5,068 bases of DNA from an uncultured Pirellula sp. (lineage in GTDB: Bacteria; Planctomycetota; Planctomycetia; Pirellulales; Pirellulaceae): contig CAITIF010000140.1 in NCBI GenBank assembly GCA_903892365.1, forward strand, positions 1 to 5,068, written 5' to 3'. Under the pieces are notes generated by a model that was given only the letters and a program-made list of their open reading frames with translations, was not told the DNA's origin and ran no database searches. This document shows positions 1 to 5,068 of the stretch, piece after piece. The position numbers and the translations under genes were made by a program. How positions within the stretch are numbered: position 1 is the stretch's first letter; each line of letters opens with the position of its first letter.

Positions 1-54
1 GGGGGCGATGCCCATGGCGGCGATGATTCAATGTCGTTCGACGCTAGTCTGTAG
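1..54 (+). CDS. possible C-terminal tail of an upstream gene (partial)
   Basis: Frame 1 is open from the window edge to a TAG at 52-54 and would give a 17-residue tail, GGDAHGGDDSMSFDASL, rich in glycine and aspartate. Such acidic, glycine-rich ends are common as disordered C-termini, so this could be the end of a plus-strand gene converging on the reductase with only 5 bases between the two stop codons. The piece is too short to assign a family. Frame 2 is also open here, and a minus-strand ATG at 15-13 could instead start a gene running off the left edge. The call is a guess from one short open frame. Confidence 0.27.
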   Translation, partial: GGDAHGGDDSMSFDASL

Positions 55-59
55 ATCGG

Positions 60-1040
60 CTACGAGCGAAGCATGTTGTGGCTTCGAAGCCACTCGATGG
101 AATCACGAATGGAATCCTCTGCTGGGCGAAATCGATAGTTCAGTTCTTGGATGGCTCGTTCGCTAGAATACCAATGAAACTGAGTCGCCATGGTGACAGC
201 TGCGGAGTTGATTGGAGGTTCTTTGCCAGTCAACCTTCCTATAAAATCGCCAGCGGTGCAAGCCACCATCCGGCCGGGCAATCGCATGTAAGTAAACGGG
301 CCTCGCTTTCCGAGTTGGTGGCAGATTCGTCGCCATAGTTCCAGGTAGGTTATATTTTCGCCTCCCAAAATAAAATGGCGGCCAGTCGGCGTGGTTTCGA
401 TTGCGTTCAAGATAGCATCGGAAGCATCACGTGGGTCGCAAACGGAACAGCCTCCGGAAGGAGCCAGTAAGGCAATCCCCTGGAGCGCTTGAACCATCTT
501 TCCACTGCTGGGTTTCCAGTCCCAAGGGCCAAGCATGAACGCGGGATGGACGATAGTCGCTTTCTGTCCAGCTTCCACGGCTTTCTTTACTTCCAGCTCA
601 GCGGCCCGTTTCGAAACGACGTAAGTGCATGGAATTTGCCCGTCCCCAGTTGTTTCTTCGTTGGCCGGCAATGATTGAGAGCCGATCGCGAGCGTGTTGA
701 CGGTCGAAACATGGACGAAATGGGTATCCTGCTTTTGGGCAAAGTCCAGCAACGTTTTTGTCCCATCGCGATTGATCCGCAAAGACTCTTGCATTTGGCT
801 CCAGCCGATATGAATATGAGCGGCGGTGTGCACGATTGCGTCAAAACGCGACTCAAAGACGGGCTTCAGCGAGTCAGGGTTGGATAAATCAGCTGAAAAA
901 ACCCGAATTGGCAAACCAGCCAAGGCGGGATGATCGCTACCGGAACGAGCTAGGGCGGCCACCTCGAATCCGCGGTCTAAAGCAGACCGAATTACATTGT
1001 TTCCCAGTAGTCCTGTACCTCCGGTTACGAGCAAACGCAC
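60..1040 (-). CDS. NAD(P)-dependent extended SDR, HpnA / dihydroflavonol-reductase-like
   Basis: This 326-residue protein is an atypical or extended short-chain dehydrogenase/reductase, probably a soluble cytoplasmic enzyme that reduces or epimerises a sugar- or sterol/terpenoid-like substrate. Visible marks are the N-terminal Rossmann motif TGGTGLLG (residues 6-13), Asp51 in the SADL segment, the catalytic-type serine in HVSTVNTL (near 112) and YVVSK with Tyr140 and Lys144. Arg32 after the second strand (ALARSGSD) hints at NADPH. The C-terminal half, with GRHFILGGENITY and RLTGKEP, recalls the hopanoid-associated epimerase HpnA, but no hopanoid gene is visible here, so I give no symbol. Length is normal for the family. 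I chose GTG at 1040 because AAAGGA lies 6 bases upstream (1052-1047) and the fold begins at once with RLLVTGG. An in-frame ATG at 1097 would add 19 residues, lacks that support, and lies upstream of the likely -10 box. The gene diverges from the transporter operon. Confidence 0.9.
   Translation of the reverse strand: MRLLVTGGTGLLGNNVIRSALDRGFEVAALARSGSDHPALAGLPIRVFSADLSNPDSLKPVFESRFDAIVHTAAHIHIGWSQMQESLRINRDGTKTLLDFAQKQDTHFVHVSTVNTLAIGSQSLPANEETTGDGQIPCTYVVSKRAAELEVKKAVEAGQKATIVHPAFMLGPWDWKPSSGKMVQALQGIALLAPSGGCSVCDPRDASDAILNAIETTPTGRHFILGGENITYLELWRRICHQLGKRGPFTYMRLPGRMVACTAGDFIGRLTGKEPPINSAAVTMATQFHWYSSERAIQELNYRFRPAEDSIRDSIEWLRSHNMLRS
78..93. repeat. perfect 16-bp palindrome in the reductase 3' end
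   Basis: GTGGCTTCGAAGCCAC reads the same on both strands and lies within the codons for WLRSH near the reductase C-terminus. It has no loop and no adjoining T run, so it is not a standard terminator. Its central 12-base word GCTTCGAAGCCA occurs again at 2790-2801 inside the permease gene. It may be a protein site or chance. Confidence 0.5.
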
Positions 1041-1046
1041 TTCCGA

Positions 1047-1052
1047 TCCTTT
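1047..1052 (-). promoter_or_regulatory. ribosome binding site deciding the reductase start
   Basis: Read on the minus strand, AAAGGA stands 6 bases before the GTG at 1040. This is good Shine-Dalgarno spacing and supports the shorter 326-residue reductase over the ATG 57 bases further upstream. Confidence 0.7.
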
Positions 1053-1085
1053 CAATAACTGAATGTATGTTTCTTGGGAGGCATA

Positions 1086-1114
1086 CTTATAGCCCAACCC
1101 AGGGGGGCTGCAAG
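1086..1114 (-). promoter_or_regulatory. candidate promoter for the reductase
   Basis: On the minus strand TATAAG (1091-1086) matches five of six bases of a sigma-70 -10 box. CTTGCA (1114-1109) lies 17 bases upstream as a weak -35, matching three of six. Transcription would start near 1079 and give a leader of about 39 bases before the GTG. The TATAAG overlaps codons of the longer possible reading frame, which argues against the ATG start at 1097. The -35 is poor, so this stays tentative. Confidence 0.4.
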
Positions 1115-1137
1115 GGTTTTCGGTCAGCCTGTATAAT
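1108..1137 (+). promoter_or_regulatory. sigma-70-like promoter of the ABC transporter operon
   Basis: A perfect TATAAT at 1132-1137 is the strongest promoter signal in the window. The -35 position is weak: CTGCAA at 1108-1113 matches three of six bases with an 18-base spacer. A start near 1144 would leave a leader of about 34 bases before the ATG at 1178, consistent with that start codon. A weak -35 with a consensus -10 is typical of promoters that depend on, or are tuned by, a bound regulator. The leftward promoter's -35 overlaps the same bases. Confidence 0.55.
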
Positions 1138-1170
1138 CTCCAGCTTCTTGTCTCAGTTTTTTACCGAAAA
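1117..1170. repeat. 8-bp inverted repeat flanking the -10 box
   Basis: TTTTCGGT at 1117-1124 is the exact reverse complement of ACCGAAAA at 1163-1170. The first arm lies in the spacer between -35 and -10, and the second lies downstream of the expected transcription start. This is the layout of paired operator half-sites, possibly bridged by looping. The 38 bases between arms are too many for one compact dimer site. It may be chance. Confidence 0.4.
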
Positions 1171-1178
1171 TTTACCGA
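1160..1178 (+). repeat. 8-bp direct repeat TTTACCGA, 11-bp period, at the start codon
   Basis: TTTACCGA occurs at 1160-1167 and again at 1171-1178, 11 bases apart and so on nearly the same helix face. The last base of the second copy is the A of the ATPase start codon. The repeat occupies the place where a Shine-Dalgarno would be expected, and none is present. It could be a protein-binding site in DNA or mRNA, or a chance duplication. Confidence 0.45.
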
Positions 1179-1969
1179 TGCCGATTATTAGCACTCATGG
1201 ATTATGCAAGCAATTCGGTACCGGAGATGTCGCGGTGGAAGTTCTCCGCGGGGTGGACTTGTCCATCGAGAGCGGTGAATTCGTAGCAGTCATGGGTCCT
1301 TCCGGATCTGGGAAGAGCACTTTAATGAGTATTATCGGTGGGATCGAGCCGCCGACGAGTGGACGCGTGATTTTAGATGGGGTCGACATCGCAAATTTGA
1401 GCGATGACGAAAGAACGCTGCTTCGGCGGCGAAAGATCGGCTTTGTTTTTCAGGCATTCAATTTGATCCCGACACTTTCGGCCGTGGAGAATGTGGCTCT
1501 TCCGTTGGAATTAGACGGACTTGATTGGAAGACCGCCAAGACAAGGGCGATGGAAGCGTTGGAACGCGTGGAATTGACGCATCGGGCCGCTCACATTCCC
1601 GCTAAGCTTTCCGGTGGCGAGCAACAGCGTGTTGCCGTCGCGCGGGCTTTGGCGATCAAGCCGGCGATTCTTTTGGCCGACGAGCCTACGGGGAATTTGG
1701 ATTCGCGACAAAGCGGAAGAATTACGCAGTTGCTTGCAGATCTTGCACGCGATGCGAACCAGACCATTGTGATGGTGACCCATGATGCTAATGTTGCGAG
1801 ATCGGCATTCCGTCTGTTGATGTTTCGCGATGGAAATATTGCCCGAGACCTGAATCAAGACCAGTTCGCTGCGAATGCTCAAGCGTTCAACGTTGGTTCA
1901 TCATCACAATCCAAGAGCGTGTCCGCAGGTCCCGTGGATCCAGCGATTCTGTCGGAGGGGAATCGCTGA
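1178..1969 (+). CDS. ABC transporter ATPase, LolD/MacB/YbbA family
   Basis: This 263-residue cytoplasmic ATP-binding subunit powers the permease encoded directly downstream. All ABC motifs are present and intact: Walker A GPSGSGKST (40-48), Q-loop Gln92 in FVFQAFNLIP, signature LSGGEQQ (144-150), Walker B ILLADEP with catalytic Glu169, D-loop GNLD (172-175) and switch His202 in VTHD. The sequence is typical of the LolD/MacB/SalX group, which pairs with FtsX-type permeases. Family members are usually about 220-240 residues, so the tail after residue 222, rich in Gln, Asn and Ser, is an extra of some 40 residues. ATG 1178 is chosen because the fold begins immediately (PIISTHGLCKQFG) and a TATAAT lies 40 bases upstream. 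The frame stays open further upstream, but that stretch looks non-coding and crosses the divergent gene. No Shine-Dalgarno is visible. Its TGA overlaps the next ATG by one base. The substrate cannot be read from the sequence. Confidence 0.95.
   Translation: MPIISTHGLCKQFGTGDVAVEVLRGVDLSIESGEFVAVMGPSGSGKSTLMSIIGGIEPPTSGRVILDGVDIANLSDDERTLLRRRKIGFVFQAFNLIPTLSAVENVALPLELDGLDWKTAKTRAMEALERVELTHRAAHIPAKLSGGEQQRVAVARALAIKPAILLADEPTGNLDSRQSGRITQLLADLARDANQTIVMVTHDANVARSAFRLLMFRDGNIARDLNQDQFAANAQAFNVGSSSQSKSVSAGPVDPAILSEGNR
1954..1958 (+). promoter_or_regulatory. Shine-Dalgarno of the permease gene
   Basis: GGAGG lies 10 bases before the ATG at 1969, inside the last codons of the ATPase gene. With the TGATG junction it suggests translation of the permease is coupled to that of the ATPase yet also has its own ribosome site, unlike the ATPase leader. 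Confidence 0.6.
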
Positions 1970-4596
1970 TGCCGCTCAGAAAATTATCGCGTCGTGAGAT
2001 TCAATCGCGACCGCTTCGCAGCTTGCTAACCCTGCTTAGCATTGTCATTGGGGTTTCTGCGATCGTTGCAACTTCGCTGGCTTCGTCGTCTGCCCGGCTT
2101 GCGCAAATAGCGATGGTCAGTGCGGTAACTGGGAACGCGTCTTTGGAGATCGAGTCGGTTGGCGGAGCTTCGTTCGATGGAAAGCCCCTGGAGGCAGTGC
2201 TCGACATCCCCGGAGTTGCAGTTGCGTCGCCTGTGATGAAGCGATTGAGTCAAATGACGATCGTGGTCGACGAACTGATTGCAGCCGATTCTGACGGGGT
2301 GGATTCCAAGCCTACCGATTCCAACACGGTTCGCACGCCAGCAACCACTCATAAACGCCCGCTTCAAGTTCGAGTTCAGTTGATGGGCATTGTTCCTAAA
2401 CTAGATAAGCAGGTGCGCAATTACAAAGTGGTTGCAGGGGTGGATCTGGCTGAAGTTACGGCAGAAGAAAAGAAGGACGTCCCCTCGATTTTGGTGGATG
2501 AACGTTTCGCAAAGTCCATTCATTTGGAAGTTGGAAGCCGAGTTCGATTTCTGACTCGCGATCTCATGAAGGATGCTCGCGTTGTTGGGCTGACCGCATC
2601 CAGCGATGCGAGTTCGGGAATGCAATCGGGCATCATGGTTGCCGAACTGCGCACAGTACAAAGATGGTTTAAGTCGAATGGCAAGATCGACTCCTTGCAG
2701 TTGGTTCTGAAGGAGGATGCGAAACTGCCGGAGGTGAAAAAGTCGGTGGAAGCGTTGTTGCCTGACGGCGTGAAGGTGCGAGTACCACAGCTTCGAAGCC
2801 AGCTTGCACAAGAAACCACCATCGCGATGGAGCAAGGTTTGCGGCTTGCAATTGCTTTTGCATTGGTGATCGCTGGCTTGGTAATTTACAACACCTTTCA
2901 AATGAATATTGGCGAACGCCGACGCCAATTAGGCATTCTAAGATCGTTAGGGGCGACGCGGAAACAACTGTTGTGGATGATCGTTCGAGAAGGGCTATGG
3001 TTGGGTACCGTCGGAACTATGCTTGGGTGCATTGTCGGGCATTTTGGAGCGGCGATTTTGCGATCGACTACGGGTAGGCTCTTGCAGATCGATGTGCCAC
3101 AAGCAGGGTGGTCAATTTGGCCCTACTTGGTGGCTGCGATATGCGGTTTGGTCATCTCATTCTTGGGAGCTTTTTTTCCTGCGGTTCGAGCGGCTCGGAT
3201 GTCGCCCGCAGAGGCCATGCGGGTGGTTGCGACGGGGGAATTCGGAACCTCTCGGTCTGGTTGGCTAGCTGCCGGCGGAATTCTTATCAGCACTGGGCTC
3301 GCTTTGCAGTTTTTGGCGATCGCTGGGTTCATCGACGTTAGCAACGTGGTGCCAGGTGCGGTGTCCATGATGCTGGGGGTTGTCTTCTTGCTCCCAGGGG
3401 TCGTTTCGGATTTGACCTATTGTGTTACCTTCTTGCTTCGCCCTATCCTTAAGACGGAAGGCAAACTTGCCCGTCGCCAACTGCTGCGTCATCGCGGTCG
3501 CACCTCGCTTACGATCGGTATCGTGTTTATCGCGTTGGGGCTTGGGTTGGGAATGGCCAGCACGATTCTCGACAATGTTCGCAACGTCGAAGGTTGGCAT
3601 CAACGAGCCATCGTGGGTGACTTCTTTGTTCGCGCTGCAATGCCGGACATGAATAGCGGTCAGGCAGCTGAAATGCCGGACGGTCTACTGGAACAAGTTC
3701 GCAACATGGAAGGAGTCAATCTGGTAGACAGCCTTGACTTTGTTCAATCGCGAATTGGGGAAACATCCGTGGTCGTGGTGGTTCGGAATTTTAGCGCTGA
3801 ATCACAAGATTACTTTGACTTGGCAGAAGGCAAAGAAGCAGAAGTGTTGCAGAGTGTCCGAAAAGGATATGTTGTTTTGGGGTCCGTTTTGGCGCAGCGA
3901 TTGAAGCTGCACGCCGGGGACTCGATCGCGCTCGATACATCGGAAGGGACATCCGAACTGCGGATTGCGGGGGTCGCAAACGAATACATTGCCGGCGGCT
4001 TAACCCTGTATCTGGAATCGAGTCATGCAAAACGCTTGCTTGGAGCAGAAGGGGCTGATGTGATCGTCGTTTACGCAAAGCCCGAACTGAAATCGAAGGT
4101 CGAAAAAGACCTGATTCAAATGTGCGATGAATACGGACTGATATTTCAATCGCATAGCGACTTGATCGGGATTATTCGCTCCAAGCTGAACGGAGCGGTG
4201 GGGGTGCTTTGGGGGGTGTTGGCCATGGGATCTGTGATCGCCGCTTTTGGACTGATCAACACGCTTGCGATGAACATTTTGGAACAAACACGGGAAATCG
4301 GAATGCTTCGTGTGGTTGCCATGACTCGTAGCCAAGTGCGTAAGATGATCCTCGCTCAGGCTGTTATCATGGGCTTGATTGGAATTGTCCCTGGCGTTTT
4401 CGCAGGGGTGTGGATCGCCTTCATCATCAACCTTACCACAATGCCTGTGACTGGACACGATGTCAAGTTTCAGATCTATCCGTGGTTGTTGGTGGGAGCT
4501 TTGGCGTTTGAAATGTTGGTTATTCTCATTGCAGCCATGATCCCGGCCGAGCGAGCAGCACGTCTCAATCTGTCAGGGGCCCTGCAATACGAATGA
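1969..4596 (+). CDS. ABC transporter permease with duplicated FtsX/MacB domains, 10 TM
   Basis: This 875-residue inner-membrane protein is the transmembrane partner of the ATPase before it, in the MacB/FtsX permease superfamily and closest in layout to YbbP-type proteins. Predicted membrane segments lie near residues 18-38, 290-312, 340-364, 383-405, 431-454, 460-489, 512-533, 741-766, 792-820 and 836-860. The first half has a periplasmic domain (about 39-289) and an FtsX core. The second half repeats this, with its periplasmic domain at about 534-740. Each half carries the cytoplasmic coupling-helix motif: ERRRQLGILRSLGAT (316-330) and EQTREIGMLRVVAMT (772-786). Each core also ends alike: FFPAVRAARMSPAEAMR (402-418) and MIPAERAARLNLSGAL (857-872). 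Two FtsX halves in one chain suggest one permease with two ATPases. Such systems extract lipids or lipoproteins, export peptides or drugs, or transmit force; the choice here is open. Residues 105-131 form a Ser/Thr/Pro/Asp-rich loop. The gene is intact, with no frameshift seen. Confidence 0.93.
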   Translation: MPLRKLSRREIQSRPLRSLLTLLSIVIGVSAIVATSLASSSARLAQIAMVSAVTGNASLEIESVGGASFDGKPLEAVLDIPGVAVASPVMKRLSQMTIVVDELIAADSDGVDSKPTDSNTVRTPATTHKRPLQVRVQLMGIVPKLDKQVRNYKVVAGVDLAEVTAEEKKDVPSILVDERFAKSIHLEVGSRVRFLTRDLMKDARVVGLTASSDASSGMQSGIMVAELRTVQRWFKSNGKIDSLQLVLKEDAKLPEVKKSVEALLPDGVKVRVPQLRSQLAQETTIAMEQGLRLAIAFALVIAGLVIYNTFQMNIGERRRQLGILRSLGATRKQLLWMIVREGLWLGTVGTMLGCIVGHFGAAILRSTTGRLLQIDVPQAGWSIWPYLVAAICGLVISFLGAFFPAVRAARMSPAEAMRVVATGEFGTSRSGWLAAGGILISTGLALQFLAIAGFIDVSNVVPGAVSMMLGVVFLLPGVVSDLTYCVTFLLRPILKTEGKLARRQLLRHRGRTSLTIGIVFIALGLGLGMASTILDNVRNVEGWHQRAIVGDFFVRAAMPDMNSGQAAEMPDGLLEQVRNMEGVNLVDSLDFVQSRIGETSVVVVVRNFSAESQDYFDLAEGKEAEVLQSVRKGYVVLGSVLAQRLKLHAGDSIALDTSEGTSELRIAGVANEYIAGGLTLYLESSHAKRLLGAEGADVIVVYAKPELKSKVEKDLIQMCDEYGLIFQSHSDLIGIIRSKLNGAVGVLWGVLAMGSVIAAFGLINTLAMNILEQTREIGMLRVVAMTRSQVRKMILAQAVIMGLIGIVPGVFAGVWIAFIINLTTMPVTGHDVKFQIYPWLLVGALAFEMLVILIAAMIPAERAARLNLSGALQYE

Positions 4597-4658
4597 TTTC
4601 AACTCTGGGCCCCACACTAGGGTATGGTTGCCATTCGCTTTACGCATAGATTCATCCC
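4597..4658 (+). other. 62-bp intergenic gap, no clear terminator
   Basis: Between the permease stop and the next start there is no stem followed by a run of T. The only symmetry is a short GGGCCC near 4609, which cannot form a usable hairpin. A TTGCCA at 4628-4633 resembles a -35 box but has no matching -10 at a normal distance. Read-through from the transporter operon is therefore plausible but unproven. Confidence 0.4.
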
Positions 4659-5068
4659 ATGTTGGACGCCCGCATGCACACTTTGCTCCCTCGAATTCCG
4701 CTTGTTGCTTTGGTTGGTTTGGTTGGTATATCTCTTTGGGGTGGCTCGTTGTCGATTGCTAATTCGCCACAGCAAGGCGTTGAAAATTCAACAGACAAGA
4801 ATCGAGCTATTCCGAATGAACTCGCCAGCAAGGTTGGTTCAGCCATCCATTGGCAGAGTGACTATTCGGCTGCACTGGCCAAGGCGAAGCAATCCGGAAA
4901 ACCCATCTTTTGGTATGTGCCATCGATCCCAGGCACCTTCATGGACCGCAAAGAAGAAGTGGATAGGTACATGCTGGCGGGGCCTTTTAGCTGGCCCATG
5001 ATTATCAATCTGATCAATCAGAATTGTATTCCATTGCGGGCCATTCCAAATCGATCGCTCCAAAAACA
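4659..5068 (+). CDS. secreted thioredoxin-like protein lacking CxxC (5' part)
   Basis: The frame from ATG 4659 stays open to the window edge and gives 136 residues with no stop; a TAG at 4647-4649 closes it upstream. The N-terminus is a signal peptide: a basic start, a hydrophobic core LVALVGLVGISLW (15-27) and a likely signal peptidase I site after SIA (Ala34). A short polar linker leads to HWQSDYSAALAKAKQSGKPI (64-82) and FWYVPS. This resembles the start of thioredoxin_7/DUF255-like folds, where a helix of the 'AL..AK..GKP' type precedes a strand. Where those proteins carry WCxxC, this one reads IPGTFMDRKEEV (90-101), so no redox motif is present; the later NCIPLRAIP (122-130) would be the next strand. 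It is therefore probably a periplasmic or surface protein with a non-redox thioredoxin fold. Function is unknown. A second ATG at 4674, with a weak GGA 7 bases before it, is an alternative start. It lies 62 bp after the permease, so co-transcription is possible. Confidence 0.75.
   Translation, partial: MLDARMHTLLPRIPLVALVGLVGISLWGGSLSIANSPQQGVENSTDKNRAIPNELASKVGSAIHWQSDYSAALAKAKQSGKPIFWYVPSIPGTFMDRKEEVDRYMLAGPFSWPMIINLINQNCIPLRAIPNRSLQK
4709..4727 (+). repeat. 9-bp tandem repeat in the signal-peptide core
   Basis: TTTGGTTGG is repeated head to tail at 4709-4717 and 4718-4726. It encodes LVG-LVG in the hydrophobic core of the secreted protein's signal peptide. Gain or loss of a unit would change the core by three residues without shifting the frame. 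The inner 15 bases also have a two-tetrad G-quadruplex pattern. Confidence 0.6.

Noticed and set aside
1041..1097. ATG at 1097 (minus) as the reductase start
   Set aside because: It adds 19 residues before the Rossmann strand, has no ribosome site, and overlaps the likely -10 box. GTG at 1040 has AAAGGA at good spacing.
1091..1118. Hairpins AGCCC/GGGCT and AACCC/GGGTT in the divergent region as a terminator or riboswitch
   Set aside because: The two 5-bp stems are mutually exclusive, have no following T run at the right place, and lie upstream of the likely transcription start of the operon.
836..1177. N-terminal extension of the ATPase frame back to an ATG at 836
   Set aside because: The added 114 residues overlap the reductase on the other strand and cross the promoter, and show no domain. 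The ABC fold begins cleanly at the ATG at 1178.
2401..2928. 175-residue minus-strand ORF inside the permease gene
   Set aside because: It is fully antisense to an intact, well-recognised gene, its composition is Arg/His/Cys/Gln rich, and it has no domain or start signal. The other antisense ORFs at 1511-1882, 2026-2367, 3265-3603 and 4000-4458 fail for the same reasons.
3171..3177. Run of seven T in the permease gene as a slippage or programmed frameshift site
   Set aside because: The reading frame continues normally through a conserved membrane segment into the FFPAVRAAR motif, and no second frame product is supported.
3317..3324. GCGATCGC octamer, like the cyanobacterial HIP1 repeat
   Set aside because: I noticed only this one copy of the full octamer. 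A single copy does not indicate HIP1 enrichment, and the other CGATCG-like words are partial.
4628..4652. Promoter for the secreted protein from TTGCCA and TAGATT
   Set aside because: TTGCCA is a good -35 match, but the spacer to TAGATT is only 13 bases and no better -10 exists at 16-18 bases.
4624..5001. 125-residue plus-strand ORF after the permease
   Set aside because: It is a shadow of the secreted-protein frame that starts at 4659. It is rich in Trp, Cys and Arg and has no plausible domain.

Overview
The window reads as bacterial chromosome, most likely from a planctomycete of the Pirellulaceae type. That placement is inference. It rests on moderate GC (about half, judged by eye), a promoter with a clear TATAAT box but a leader gene without Shine-Dalgarno, and a secreted thioredoxin-like protein style I associate with that group. 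No RNA gene, insertion sequence, CRISPR array, attachment site or origin is visible. Coding density is high, and no gap exceeds 140 bp.

Layout. Bases 1-54 may be the last 17 codons of a plus-strand gene (weak). A minus-strand gene (60-1040) encodes an extended short-chain dehydrogenase/reductase of the HpnA / dihydroflavonol-reductase-like type, with a GTG start behind a good ribosome binding site. The 137-bp divergent intergenic region (1041-1177) holds a perfect TATAAT box facing right, a weaker TATAAG box facing left, and a small set of direct and inverted ACCGA-containing repeats around the rightward promoter. Two plus-strand genes with a TGATG stop/start junction follow: an ABC ATPase of the LolD/MacB/YbbA family (1178-1969) and an 875-residue FtsX/MacB-type permease with ten predicted membrane segments and two periplasmic domains (1969-4596). 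After 62 bp a secreted protein begins (4659, running off the right edge). It looks like a thioredoxin-fold protein that lacks the CxxC motif.

How they work together. The ATPase and permease form one transporter. The permease carries two FtsX halves in one chain, so a complex of one permease and two ATPases is expected, as in the YbbAP branch. These systems usually move lipids, lipoproteins, peptides or drugs from the inner membrane or periplasm, or transmit force across the membrane. The sequence does not reveal the substrate. The secreted protein may be an operon partner because there is no visible terminator before it, but this is unproven. The reductase is transcribed away from them and need not be related.

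I found no clear new biological system. The most useful second looks are the repeat cluster at the transporter promoter and the redox-dead-looking secreted thioredoxin-like protein, whose real frame is masked by an overlapping false ORF.
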